Shown here: piece by piece, positions 1 to 8,171 of the stretch
Numbering within the stretch: the stretch's first letter is position 1
Layout of the letters: each line of letters starts with the position of its first letter
Source: Candidatus Melainabacteria bacterium
GTDB lineage: Bacteria > Cyanobacteriota > Vampirovibrionia > Gastranaerophilales > Gastranaerophilaceae
Assembly (NCBI GenBank): GCA_003258795.1
Contig: QHMH01000002.1
Span: forward strand, 1 to 20,347
Length of the DNA: 20,347 nucleotides
Direction: 5' to 3'
The notes under the pieces: model-generated
What the model was told of the DNA's origin: nothing
Databases searched by the model: none
The model's input: only the letters and a program-made list of their open reading frames with translations
Made by a program: the position numbers and the translations under genes

Positions 1-23
1 CGAATTTCCCTTACTTCATGCAT
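1..23 (-). CDS. Possible 5' end of a divergent gene leaving the window
   Basis: Reading leftwards on the - strand, an ATG at 23-21 opens a frame (MHEVREI) that stays open to the window edge. An AAAGGAG lies about 14 nt upstream (38-44), which is a long spacing. A second ATG in another frame starts at position 19. Only seven codons are visible, so no product can be named. It could equally be non-coding sequence upstream of the SLH gene. Confidence 0.25.
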
Positions 24-118
24 GTCGGCTCTTCTTTCTCCTTTCTTTAATCTTTTTTATTTTATTCTTAATATTTCGTTACAAAATGTCAAAATATTTT
101 ATTTAAGGATGTTTTCAG

Positions 119-126
119 TATAAAAT
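119..126 (+). promoter_or_regulatory. Possible -10 region for the SLH-protein gene
   Basis: TATAAAAT lies about 37 nt upstream of the SLH start codon, in an otherwise featureless AT-rich leader. I see no convincing -35 hexamer 16-18 nt further upstream, so this is a tentative call based on the -10 alone. Confidence 0.3.
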
Positions 127-162
127 ATCAATTAAAACTGTATAGGAAGTAAGGAGACATTT

Positions 163-1320
163 ATGAAAAAATTATTATTATTTTTTGCAATTGTCATGAG
201 TGTAGTTTTATCAACAAATTACGCATCTGCCGGAGTTGCAAAAATATTTCCGGATGTTGCTGCAAATCACTGGGCAGCTGCACAAATTAAGGAATTGTCT
301 GAAAAAAGTGTTGTTGTTGGGTATCCAGATGGAACATTTAAACCTGATGATAACGTAACAAGAGCTGAATTTGCATCAATGGCAATTCATGCCTTAGGTC
401 AAGAACATACAAAAGTTATTCAACCTGTAAACTTTACTGATATTGACGAAGATTTTTGGGCTTATGACATGATCCAAAAGGCTTTATATTTTGAATTGAT
501 TAACTGTTCTCAAGGAGGTCAAAAATTTAGACCTGATGATAATGTATCGCACGAAGAAGCTGTAACAGTAATTGTTAATGCTTTGACTACTGCTGACATT
601 ACTCCACAAAAAGCAAAAGAAGTTTTGAGAAAATATACAGACTTAAACAAAGTTTCTGATGAATTTTTAATCGCAGCAGGTAAGGCTGAAATTCTTGATA
701 TGAATGTTCATGTTCCTGGGGAAGCTTACAAATTAAAAGCAAAAGAACCTGCAACAAGAGCTGAAATCACTGTTCTTCTTAAAAATATGATGGAACAAGC
801 AAAATTAAATCCAAACAAAAAACTTGCTGAAGCTATGCGTAAGAAAACTGGAGAAGGTTTTGTTATTCCAGAAGCAACTGTTCAAGGATCTTATGGAACT
901 ATTCCTGCCGGATCAACCATTCCTATCACAGTTAATAAAGCTATAAGTTCTCAATATTCATCACAAGGTGAAATTTATATGGGACATGCTCCTATAAACT
1001 ATATTACTAAAGACAAATTTATACTTGTTTATCAAAGTACAGAACTGCAAGGAATAATCCTTCAATGTCAAAATGGTAAATGGTTTGTAAGAAATGGTAT
1101 TTTAAAAGTTGGAAATCAAGCTATGACGACATTAAATGACCAAAGAGTTGAATTAGTAGCCTCTGGCGAAGTTGTTAAAAACAAAAATTGGTTTATGAAG
1201 TTCGTTCGCAAAGTATTCAAGGGTGAAAAACTCAACGCAAAACCTGGAGATGTTATCATGTTGAAACTTGATGCTCCAATTAAAATTGACCTTACTAATG
1301 GTTGGGTTTTGACAGACTAA
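163..1320 (+). CDS. Exported SLH-domain surface protein
   Basis: This is a 385-residue secreted protein that probably anchors to the cell wall or to a peptidoglycan-linked polymer. The start is well supported: AAGGAG (151-156) sits 6 nt before the ATG. Residues 1-23 form a signal peptide with a basic MKK start, a hydrophobic core and an ASAG cleavage region. Three SLH repeats follow at about 29-75, 91-140 and 160-212. The first is canonical (FPDV, HWA, GYPDGTFKPDDNVTRAEF). The second keeps FTDI, FWA and FRPDDNVSHEE. The third is diverged but ends PATRAEITVLL. After a Lys-rich linker, residues 235-385 form a beta-rich domain containing IPAGSTIPITVNKAISS, a pattern seen in secretion and conjugation proteins of the TrbI/TraM style. 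SLH proteins are known in cyanobacteria, Melainabacteria and Firmicutes. The gene stands alone, with its own terminator immediately downstream. Confidence 0.9.
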   Translation: MKKLLLFFAIVMSVVLSTNYASAGVAKIFPDVAANHWAAAQIKELSEKSVVVGYPDGTFKPDDNVTRAEFASMAIHALGQEHTKVIQPVNFTDIDEDFWAYDMIQKALYFELINCSQGGQKFRPDDNVSHEEAVTVIVNALTTADITPQKAKEVLRKYTDLNKVSDEFLIAAGKAEILDMNVHVPGEAYKLKAKEPATRAEITVLLKNMMEQAKLNPNKKLAEAMRKKTGEGFVIPEATVQGSYGTIPAGSTIPITVNKAISSQYSSQGEIYMGHAPINYITKDKFILVYQSTELQGIILQCQNGKWFVRNGILKVGNQAMTTLNDQRVELVASGEVVKNKNWFMKFVRKVFKGEKLNAKPGDVIMLKLDAPIKIDLTNGWVLTD

Positions 1321-1334
1321 GATAAAAAACAGAC

Positions 1335-1369
1335 AAAAAAAAGAGGTGAATTACTCACCTCTTTTTTTT
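1335..1369. terminator. Bidirectional intrinsic terminator between SLH gene and tadA
   Basis: The arms GAGGTGA (1343-1349) and TCACCTC (1355-1361) form a stem with a 5-nt loop. It is flanked by an A-run on the left and eight T on the right, so it can terminate transcription from both strands. It lies just after the SLH stop codon. On the - strand its 5' arm includes the tadA stop codon region, so tadA translation ends inside the hairpin. Confidence 0.88.
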
Positions 1370-1782
1370 GTCCAAAAATCTTGCAATAATTTACTACATT
1401 CATCTTCCATAATTCCACCATAAACTTTTGGCTTAAAAGGTGATATATCGCAAAGATTTACAGAACTGCCAAATGCACCATATTGCGGATTAAAAGCCCC
1501 AAAATATACTGCTTTAATTCTTGCCTGCAAAATAGCCCACGCACACATAGGACAAGGTTCTAACGTCACAAAAATCTCACAATCTTCTAATCTCCAATTC
1601 TTTTTTTCTTTCGACACTGATTTTATTGCAAGGATTTCAGCATGGGATGTTATATCGTTATCATCTTCTCTTGAATTTATTCCAATTCCAACTACTTCAT
1701 TTTTATAAACCACAATCGCAACAATTGGATTATCTGAATTTTTAGCAATATCCAACGCTTTTTTAAGACATCCTTTATTCAA
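1351..1782 (-). CDS. tadA: TadA-type tRNA adenosine deaminase
   Basis: This is a 143-residue zinc deaminase of the CMP/dCMP superfamily, best matched to TadA, which converts A34 to inosine in the wobble position of tRNA-Arg(ACG). The zinc and catalytic motifs are intact: H47-A-E49 (in TSHAEILAIK) and P76-C-P-M-C80 (in LEPCPMCAWAI). The C-terminal YGGIMEDECSKLLQDFW block is also typical of TadA. The start is TTG at 1782, because an in-frame stop lies five codons upstream. A GAGG sits about 10 nt before it. The gene overlaps the end of the histidine kinase by 8 nt, so it is probably translationally coupled as the last gene of that operon. A guanine or other nucleobase deaminase is a less likely alternative. 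Confidence 0.85.
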   Translation of the reverse strand: MNKGCLKKALDIAKNSDNPIVAIVVYKNEVVGIGINSREDDNDITSHAEILAIKSVSKEKKNWRLEDCEIFVTLEPCPMCAWAILQARIKAVYFGAFNPQYGAFGSSVNLCDISPFKPKVYGGIMEDECSKLLQDFWTKKRGE

Positions 1783-3436
1783 CGATTTTGAACCTCAATT
1801 CAGCAATAAAGCCATATTCATCTGTTGAATGTAGTTTAATTTTTCCATTCATTGCCTCAACAAGACCTTTTACAATGAATAGTCCTAAACCTGTTCCTCT
1901 TGTAGTTCTTGTCGTTTCATTATCTATTCTTATAAATTTTTCAAACAGAAGGTTAATTTTGTCTTCTGGAATTTTGTCACATTTATTTTTAAAATATAAG
2001 TGTGCATATTTGCCACTTGCTTTACCTTCAATAACAAGCTCTGTTCCTTCATAAGCATATTTTTTAGCATTTTCCACAAGGTTGACAAAAACCTGCTCCA
2101 ATCTATCTTTATCTGCCAATATTAAAGGAAAATCTTCTGGTATTTTATTTATAAAGTTTTCATCATTTGCAAAAACAGAAGCTGCATCAATAAGATTGTT
2201 TATTGAAACGGGCTCGAGATTAACATTTATTCTTGATCCGTCAATATCAGGTACAATCAATAAATCTTCCACCATCCTTGACAGTCTTTCAGATTGACGT
2301 TTTATTGTTCTTAACGATTTTTGTTTCATTTCTTCATCAATATGAATATCTTGTCTTAAAAGTCTTGAAGTATAGCCCTGAATACTTGTTAATGGAGTTC
2401 TAAATTCATGGCTAACCGTATCAATAAGATTTGAACGAAATTTATCTAATCGTTTCAATTCTTTATTTTTTTCTTGCAATTCAATGTATGAACGATGAAT
2501 TTGTGCTGCCATTCTATTAAATTCGAACGCTAAAAATACTATTTCGTAAGGAGTAAATGCACTTTTTAAAAGTCTTATTCTACGTTGATAATTCCCCTTT
2601 GAAACAGCAATAATGCCTTTGAACAACTGTCTAATATTGATATACAAATAATATGTATAAAAGCCAACGACTAAAATTATAGTCATTGATGCGATGAAAA
2701 CTGAAAGAATAATTTTAAATCTGTCCGTATTTATCGTTCTTTTTGTGATATTAGCTGGAGTATTAACAACAATTATTATTTCAGGATTTGTTTTTTTGTA
2801 ATAAACCATTGGTTTATTCTTAATTTTTCCGATAAGATGAGGTGCATTTTCTTTTAAATTTTTAGGTAGTGCCTTTAAAACCTCATTCAAACCTTCATCG
2901 TTAAAATTGTGAGATGCAACGACTTTACCAGTTTTTGAAAGAACATAAATTTGTCTTTCTTCTTCATGCATTGCTTTAAATATATTATCTTTTATAAATT
3001 CGATATTTATTGTGGCAATCAAATATTTACCATCATTCATTTTAGTAAATATTTTCGTAATATAAGGAGTAGCCCCTTCTCTTTCTCTTTTTATTTCTTC
3101 AGACGGATTACTGCTTACGATTTCCAATTTTGTGAACTCTGGCATTTGCGCACTAACAATTTCCAGATAATCATCTTTATCTGAATCATTCAAATAGCTT
3201 GCTGCAAGTTTAATTTGGTCAAGTTCATTTTCAAATGTACTTAAAACCACATCTATTTCTTCAGAAACAATCTTTGCAATAAAAGTTGCTGAATCGTTAA
3301 GTTGAGATCTAATAGAATGCTGGTTAATATTGTTTATAATAATTCCGCTTACCACCATAGGAACTATTACTGCCCCTAAAAGTACAATAATAATCTGTTC
3401 TACAATTTTGAGCCTTTTTAATTTAAATCTTTTCAA
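1775..3436 (-). CDS. Membrane sensor histidine kinase
   Basis: This 553-residue HisKA-type sensor kinase pairs with the adjacent response regulator. Transmembrane helix 1 is at about 13-35 and helix 2 at about 240-266. Between them is a roughly 200-residue extracytoplasmic sensor with a Cache-like pattern (YVLSKTGKVVASHNF). A HAMP segment follows, then a coiled linker (IELQEKNKELKRL), then the phosphoacceptor H343 in SHEFRTPLTSIQGY. The ATPase domain has its N box at NLVENAKKYA (N456), an F box at FEKFIRID and a G2 box GTGLGLFIVK at 514. The G1 box is unusual: the position normally read as DxGxGIP is N484-K-C-D-K-I-P, a variant that also resembles VanS-like kinases. The start is TTG at 3436, three nt after the regulator stop, with AAGGGG embedded in the regulator's last codons. 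The ligand is unknown. Confidence 0.9.
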   Translation of the reverse strand: MKRFKLKRLKIVEQIIIVLLGAVIVPMVVSGIIINNINQHSIRSQLNDSATFIAKIVSEEIDVVLSTFENELDQIKLAASYLNDSDKDDYLEIVSAQMPEFTKLEIVSSNPSEEIKREREGATPYITKIFTKMNDGKYLIATINIEFIKDNIFKAMHEEERQIYVLSKTGKVVASHNFNDEGLNEVLKALPKNLKENAPHLIGKIKNKPMVYYKKTNPEIIIVVNTPANITKRTINTDRFKIILSVFIASMTIILVVGFYTYYLYINIRQLFKGIIAVSKGNYQRRIRLLKSAFTPYEIVFLAFEFNRMAAQIHRSYIELQEKNKELKRLDKFRSNLIDTVSHEFRTPLTSIQGYTSRLLRQDIHIDEEMKQKSLRTIKRQSERLSRMVEDLLIVPDIDGSRINVNLEPVSINNLIDAASVFANDENFINKIPEDFPLILADKDRLEQVFVNLVENAKKYAYEGTELVIEGKASGKYAHLYFKNKCDKIPEDKINLLFEKFIRIDNETTRTTRGTGLGLFIVKGLVEAMNGKIKLHSTDEYGFIAELRFKIVE

Positions 3437-3439
3437 AAA

Positions 3440-4153
3440 TTATTCCCCTTCAAAAGGTGTTAATTTGTAACCTACATTGGTAACGGTATGGAGGTATTTT
3501 GGATGTTTTGCATCATTTTCAATTTTTGTCCTTAATCCCCCAACATGAACTCTCAACATTCTAACATCTTCGTCACTATCATACCCCCAAACTTCATCTA
3601 ACAAAGTTGCCAAGGTTACAGCGTTGTTAAAATGTTGTAAAAGACAATAAAGGATTTCAAACTCTGTTGGCGTAAGCTTAACTTTTTTATTGACAATGAT
3701 GCACTCTAATGTATCTGGAAAAATTTCAATATCACCAGCTTTTAAAACTTCATTGCTCAACGAAGTTTTTTCCTCAACTTCGTTTCTTCTCAACAACACT
3801 CTTATTCTTAAAAGAACTTCTTGGATATCAAAAGGTTTTACAAGATAATCATCAGCGCCACCCTCAAAGCCTTCTGTTTTGTCGTTTATCGTACCTTTTG
3901 CAGTAAGCATAAGGATTGGAACTGCAAGTTTTGCTTGCCTTATGTTTCTACAAACATCAAAACCATTCATTTTTGGCATCATAACGTCAAGAATAATCAA
4001 ATCATAGGTATTCTTGAGGGCCTTATTCAAGCCCTCAAGACCGTCTTTTGCCGTATCGACAATATAACCACTCTGAGAAATATCGAACTCTAAAAGTTCT
4101 CTTATTTCTTCATCATCATCTGCTATTAAAATTCTTTTAGAAGACTGTATCAA
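3440..4153 (-). CDS. OmpR/PhoB-family response regulator
   Basis: This 237-residue DNA-binding response regulator is the cognate partner of the next gene. The receiver domain is at 6-118, with acidic pocket D12-D13, phosphoacceptor D56 (ILDVMMPKMNG), switch T84 and conserved K106 (LVKPF). The winged-helix trans-regulatory domain is at about 140-233, with LTPTEFEILYCLLQH, DEVWGYDSDEDVRMLRVHVGGLRTKIE and VGYKL. The start is a TTG at 4153 placed directly after the TAA of the upstream gene, in the same reading frame. No in-frame ATG gives a complete receiver domain, and no strong Shine-Dalgarno is seen, so re-initiation by coupling is likely. Target genes are unknown. The operon itself is a reasonable candidate for autoregulation. 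Confidence 0.92.
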   Translation of the reverse strand: MIQSSKRILIADDDEEIRELLEFDISQSGYIVDTAKDGLEGLNKALKNTYDLIILDVMMPKMNGFDVCRNIRQAKLAVPILMLTAKGTINDKTEGFEGGADDYLVKPFDIQEVLLRIRVLLRRNEVEEKTSLSNEVLKAGDIEIFPDTLECIIVNKKVKLTPTEFEILYCLLQHFNNAVTLATLLDEVWGYDSDEDVRMLRVHVGGLRTKIENDAKHPKYLHTVTNVGYKLTPFEGE

Positions 4154-4879
4154 TTATCTATCCGCCATTTTTGAAAGAAGATTTATAATTTCAATATATA
4201 ACCAAACTAATGTTACCATTAAACCAAAAGCGCCATACCATTCATAAGTTTTAGGCAATAAATTTTGAGCACCTCTTTCAATGAAATCAAAATCGATTAT
4301 CAAGTTTAGTGATGCAATGGCAACAACAATAAAACTGAATATGATACCTATTCTGTTAGAAGAAAAGATATAAGGAATTTGCATATGGAAAAAATATCCA
4401 ATAAAGTTAATCAAATATATTCCACAAATAGAAAATGTTGAAATAAGAACAACACTTCTAAATTTTTCGGTACATCTAATTATTCCTAATCTATACAACA
4501 GAAGCATTCCAAGAAGGCACATAAACGTCAAGAAAACTGCAAGGATAGCACAAGAATAACGGGCTTCAATCATTGCGGTAAAGCCACCGAGCAAAAGGCC
4601 TTCACCAATTGCATAAACGGGCGCCATAACGTTTACCGTATTTCTGTTGAACATTATGACAATAAAAGAAATTATACTTGTTAAAAATCCTACAACTGTA
4701 AGCATCGTAACTTTATCTGTTGCACCTTGATAAAACAAATTCCAAGTTACAAGACTTCCGCAAAACAGTAATGCAAGCAATATCAATGTTTTGTTTATCG
4801 CCCCATTGATAGTCATCGGTTCGCCATCCAAAACTCGTTCTCTTTGGATTGCGTTTTGATTAAGTATAGGATTTGCCAT
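4154..4879 (-). CDS. Bax inhibitor-1/YccA-like seven-helix membrane protein
   Basis: I chose the ATG at 4879 (241 residues, MANPILNQNAIQ) because AAGGAG lies 8 nt upstream. The frame is open 32 codons further, but that stretch runs through the promoter. The protein has about seven hydrophobic segments. Its N-terminal block (NPxL, then MTINGAINKTLILLALL) and its C-terminal block (IDFDFIERG, then EWYGAFGLMVTLVWLYIEIINLL) match the actinobacterial/cyanobacterial branch of the BI-1 superfamily (BaxI_1 type). Relatives such as YetJ act as pH-sensitive calcium leak channels. Whether this protein conducts calcium is not shown. It is the first gene of the operon with the two-component system, so a stress or ion-homeostasis link is possible but inferred. 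Confidence 0.85.
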   Translation of the reverse strand: MANPILNQNAIQRERVLDGEPMTINGAINKTLILLALLFCGSLVTWNLFYQGATDKVTMLTVVGFLTSIISFIVIMFNRNTVNVMAPVYAIGEGLLLGGFTAMIEARYSCAILAVFLTFMCLLGMLLLYRLGIIRCTEKFRSVVLISTFSICGIYLINFIGYFFHMQIPYIFSSNRIGIIFSFIVVAIASLNLIIDFDFIERGAQNLLPKTYEWYGAFGLMVTLVWLYIEIINLLSKMADR

Positions 4880-4912
4880 AAATTTTCTCCTTAAAATTTT
4901 TATTACAGAAAT

Positions 4913-4921
4913 ATTATACAA
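4913..4921 (-). promoter_or_regulatory. Promoter -10 region for the BI-1/two-component operon
   Basis: On the - strand TTGTATAAT ends about 33 nt before the BI-1 ATG, giving a predicted leader of about 27 nt that contains the AAGGAG. The same nine bases occur before nadK and lepA. With a 17-nt spacer the -35 would be ATAGCA, a poor match, so recognition may rest mainly on the -10. Confidence 0.5.
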
Positions 4922-4951
4922 CAATATTTTTTTTATGCTATCATACATTTT

Positions 4952-5635
4952 ATGAAAATATCGGGAGAAAAACAAGTTAAATTTCTTACATCATTATTGA
5001 AATTTGCTTTTTCAATACAAAGGCATTTGACTCCAATTATTGAAGTTAATAACAAGCATTTAGAATCAACAATTTACGCAACTTGGCATGGACATCAATG
5101 TTGTATTTTTGGGCTTAAAGAAAAATCAAAAACTAATGTTTTAATTAGCCGCTCAATAGATGGTCAAATAATTGCGGACGCAGTTAAAATTTTGGGATTA
5201 AAATCTGTCAGAGGTTCAAAAGGTAAAAAAGGCAGCGTTGAAGCAACGATGCAGTTAATTGAAAAATTAAAAGAAAAAGAAGATATTGTAATCACTGTGG
5301 ACGGACCATCAGGTCCAAGAGGCATCGTAAAAAAAGGTGTTATCACGGTTGCAAAACTATCTGGCTCGCCTATTGTCCCAATGATTTGGTACTCTCCAGA
5401 CATTTCTTTGATATCCTTTCCTTCGTGGGATAAATTTCTTTACCCTCTGGGATATACGAGGTTGATAAATATTTATGGTGAACCAATTTATGTAGAAAAA
5501 GATGCTTCACCTGAGGAAGAAGAAAACGTTAGACTTCAAGTTGAAAACAGTTTCAAAGAACTTGAAAAGAAAGCCCATGAAGCGTGGGAAAAAGTTTGGA
5601 AGGGAAGATTGTGGGTTAGAAACAATGAAAAATAA
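4952..5635 (+). CDS. Lysophospholipid acyltransferase family protein (DUF374 type)
   Basis: This 227-residue protein resembles DUF374, a branch of the lysophospholipid acyltransferase-like superfamily implicated in acylating membrane lipids or lipid A-like molecules at the inner membrane. Visible motifs are WHGH (W45-H46-G47), LISRSIDGQII (65-74), VRGSKGKKG (86-94) and VDGPSGPRG (116-124), in the correct family order and spacing. A C-terminal YGEPIYVEKDASPEEEENVR segment also fits. No long hydrophobic N-terminal helix is present. The start is the first ATG and gives family-like length, but there is no Shine-Dalgarno before it. A TATCAT lies exactly 7 nt upstream, so a leaderless message is possible. 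It shares a roughly 70-bp divergent region with the BI-1 operon and overlaps the next gene by 11 nt. Confidence 0.82.
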   Translation: MKISGEKQVKFLTSLLKFAFSIQRHLTPIIEVNNKHLESTIYATWHGHQCCIFGLKEKSKTNVLISRSIDGQIIADAVKILGLKSVRGSKGKKGSVEATMQLIEKLKEKEDIVITVDGPSGPRGIVKKGVITVAKLSGSPIVPMIWYSPDISLISFPSWDKFLYPLGYTRLINIYGEPIYVEKDASPEEEENVRLQVENSFKELEKKAHEAWEKVWKGRLWVRNNEK

Positions 5636-6974
5636 ATTTGTAATTTGTGCGTTAATTTTTAATTTTTTATTTTTGGGATGTTCAGTATCTGCAAATTCTG
5701 ATAATGCAGTTAAAAGTGCAATCCAAAAATCAGAGCTTTCTAAAACAGCTTTAATAAGTGTTTCTGTAAAAGATATTGAAACAAAAGATGCAGTTGTTTT
5801 TTATAACGAAAACACTCCAGCTTCTGCAGCATCTGTTCAAAAAATTGTCACAACAATTCCTGCAATAGATACTTTGGGAAAAAATTATGAATTTAATACA
5901 TATCTTTATAAAAACAAAGATTGTGCATATTTTAAATTGGGAGCAGATCCTTATTTGACATCAAGAAATTTAAGAGAAATGACAGAAAGACTAAATGTTA
6001 ACTCTCTAAAATCTATTTACATTGATTCAAGTATCGTTGATAACATTGAATGGGGTGAAGGCTGGCAGTGGGATAATACACTAAATCACTTTATGCCAAA
6101 ATTTGGAGCATTTAATCTTGACTCAAACCTTATTACTATAACAATAAAACCTACATCAAACGGTTCTCCAGCAGAAATATTAACAAGCACATTTTATCCT
6201 ATAACATTTGAAAACAATGCTGTAACATCATCAAATCAAAACACTGTATCAATATCTGGCAGAGATTATGTTCAACCTGATTTTATAGTTGTTTCTGGTA
6301 AGGTTTCAAGAAAAAATGAGTTTGTCATTCCAATAAACAATCTAAAAAAATATTTTGCACTTAGACTTAAAGATGCTTTAAGAAAGAATAAAATAGCATA
6401 TTACAATAAAATTCAAAAATCGTCAGTTCCTGATGGCGCAAAACTTGTTTCAAACGTTAAACATCCACTTGAAAATGCTATTTATGACATAATGCAAAAG
6501 AGTAATAATATGATGTCAGAAACAGTATTTAAACTTGCTGGTGGAAAATACGTGAAAGCTACGGGCACTGAAGCATCTGCACAAAAAATGTTCTATGACT
6601 ATTATAAAAAGGAAGGTATTGACACAAGTTCAATAAAGATTACGGATGCAAGTGGTGTTTCTAAAAACAACCTATTGACGGCAGATTTCATAACAAATGT
6701 TTTAGTTAACGATTATAACAAACCAAATGCAATAAAAAATTACATGGCAAAACCTGGGGTTGGAACGTTATCAAACAGAATGCTCTATTTTCAAGACAGA
6801 CTGCTTGCAAAAACTGGAACGCTTACAAATGTAAGTGCTGTTGCTGGATATATTAAAGCTGATAGTGGAAAAACCTATGCTTTTTGCATCCTTGTTAACG
6901 ATGCAAAATCAAAAGAATTTGAAAAGAAAACTTTTGAAGAATATGTTTTAAGAGCAATAGCTGAACAATTTTAA
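5625..6974 (+). CDS. dacB: D-Ala-D-Ala carboxypeptidase/endopeptidase, PBP4 type (S13)
   Basis: From the ATG at 5625 this is a 449-residue periplasmic serine peptidase that trims peptidoglycan stem peptides or cross-links. The frame is open 41 codons upstream, but that part lies inside the acyltransferase gene. Starting at M42 of the open frame gives a clean signal peptide (MKNKFVICALIFNFLFLGC). The LFLGC could also be a weak lipobox. The three penicillin-binding motifs are present: S70-V-Q-K73 (in ASVQKIVTT), S293-N-N295 (MQKSNNMMSE) and K396-T-G (LLAKTGTLTN), with the S13-typical DASGVSKNN before the last. The long gap between the first two motifs is expected for the S13 insert domains. The 11-nt overlap with the upstream gene and the absence of a strong Shine-Dalgarno suggest coupled translation. 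The stop codon overlaps the stop of the convergent patatin gene. Confidence 0.88.
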   Translation: MKNKFVICALIFNFLFLGCSVSANSDNAVKSAIQKSELSKTALISVSVKDIETKDAVVFYNENTPASAASVQKIVTTIPAIDTLGKNYEFNTYLYKNKDCAYFKLGADPYLTSRNLREMTERLNVNSLKSIYIDSSIVDNIEWGEGWQWDNTLNHFMPKFGAFNLDSNLITITIKPTSNGSPAEILTSTFYPITFENNAVTSSNQNTVSISGRDYVQPDFIVVSGKVSRKNEFVIPINNLKKYFALRLKDALRKNKIAYYNKIQKSSVPDGAKLVSNVKHPLENAIYDIMQKSNNMMSETVFKLAGGKYVKATGTEASAQKMFYDYYKKEGIDTSSIKITDASGVSKNNLLTADFITNVLVNDYNKPNAIKNYMAKPGVGTLSNRMLYFQDRLLAKTGTLTNVSAVAGYIKADSGKTYAFCILVNDAKSKEFEKKTFEEYVLRAIAEQF

Positions 6975-8164
6975 TTTTCGATATATTTCTTCAAATCATC
7001 AATGTGTTGAGATATTTCTTGCAAATAAAGCTCGGTGTCAGACAAAATTTTTCTATCATTGTTTAGACTTGGTACTCTAAATAATAGGGAAATGGAGTAT
7101 CCCGATAAAAACTCGTTTTTTATATTTTCAAGGTTATTAACATAATTTTTGTCGATATATTCTGAAACAGTTAAAAAATGTTTTAAGTAGAACATTGATA
7201 TTTCATCTTTTGCTATATTAAATTTCTTCAGTTTTAATGCACGTCTAAACTTCAAAAGAAATAAATATAATTTCTCATAATGTTCATACAAACTTTGTTT
7301 TTTTAGTTTTAGTGTATCCTCAAAATATTTTAAAGTTTGTTTATACCCTTGTTCAATAAGATTTTTTCTTTTAGCTTCCGACGTATTAAAATCTACTATT
7401 ATTATTGAGCCCGTATTTATGACAAGACAATCAAATTTATCTTTTTTTCCAAACATTTTAACCAAGTATTCTGTTGCAATTGAAGTTACACAACTGTAAA
7501 CAGTATTAACGAAGCTCAGTGTTCTCATTTTTTCGTGGTTAAAATCACCTTCCAAACGGAATTCCAATATTCTTTCTTTTTCTTTGCACAATTCTGGAGC
7601 AAGTGTCCAGAGAGGCTTGCTTTTTTGCAAATCGCCATCTACTAAAACTGTATCATTATAGTTTACAGGTTTCATCAAACCTGGCATTGATGTAGAAATT
7701 CTTATAGCATAGGCTACTTCAGCATCTGGAGTTTTGTATGTAGAAAATTCTTTACATTTAAAATTCGTCAAATCAGTTGTTATAATTACAAGTTTTTTAT
7801 TTAAGTCAGAAAATTTGACAGGCGGATTTTTTCCTTTTTGATAATCTTCTCCATAAAATTTTTTTTCAATCAATTCTCTCATCCAATTGAGAAAAATTTC
7901 GCCTTTACTTATTGCCATATCTTTTGTAATTAAAAGTGGAATATCTTTAAAAAGTTCAAAGTTTATATTCATTAAAACTTCTTCGATTTCTTTAGGAGTA
8001 TATCCAACGGCAATAAGTCCTGCAAAAATAGCACCAACAGAAGATCCGGCAATAGTTTTAATTTTTATATCCAACTCTTCCATTGCTTTGAGAGCGCCAA
8101 TATAAGCAAAACCTCTTATTGCGCCACCGCCAAAGATGCATGTATATTCTTTATTTCTATCCAT
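6971..8164 (-). CDS. Patatin-like phospholipase
   Basis: This 397-residue lipid acyl hydrolase has the patatin fold in its N-terminal half. The oxyanion-hole motif is FGGGAIRGFAYIGAL (11-25), the nucleophile elbow is G40-S-S42-V-G44 with S42 as nucleophile, and the catalytic aspartate is D176 in VDGD (family usually DGG or DGA). The Ser-Asp dyad is therefore complete. Residues 230-397 are a Lys-rich, helical tail with no recognisable domain. There is no signal peptide, so it is probably cytoplasmic or membrane-associated, or exported by another route. The ATG lies 7 nt after the stop of the GT-C-like gene with no clear Shine-Dalgarno, so it is probably coupled. It is the last gene of the nadK-argS train, and no terminator is visible at its end. 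Confidence 0.88.
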   Translation of the reverse strand: MDRNKEYTCIFGGGAIRGFAYIGALKAMEELDIKIKTIAGSSVGAIFAGLIAVGYTPKEIEEVLMNINFELFKDIPLLITKDMAISKGEIFLNWMRELIEKKFYGEDYQKGKNPPVKFSDLNKKLVIITTDLTNFKCKEFSTYKTPDAEVAYAIRISTSMPGLMKPVNYNDTVLVDGDLQKSKPLWTLAPELCKEKERILEFRLEGDFNHEKMRTLSFVNTVYSCVTSIATEYLVKMFGKKDKFDCLVINTGSIIIVDFNTSEAKRKNLIEQGYKQTLKYFEDTLKLKKQSLYEHYEKLYLFLLKFRRALKLKKFNIAKDEISMFYLKHFLTVSEYIDKNYVNNLENIKNEFLSGYSISLLFRVPSLNNDRKILSDTELYLQEISQHIDDLKKYIEN

Positions 8165-8171
8165 TTCAGGG

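Noticed and set aside
4952..4975. Extended N-terminus of the BI-1 protein overlapping the acyltransferase start
   Set aside because: The 32 additional codons cross the operon promoter and precede a well-placed AAGGAG. The internal ATG at 4879 is better supported.
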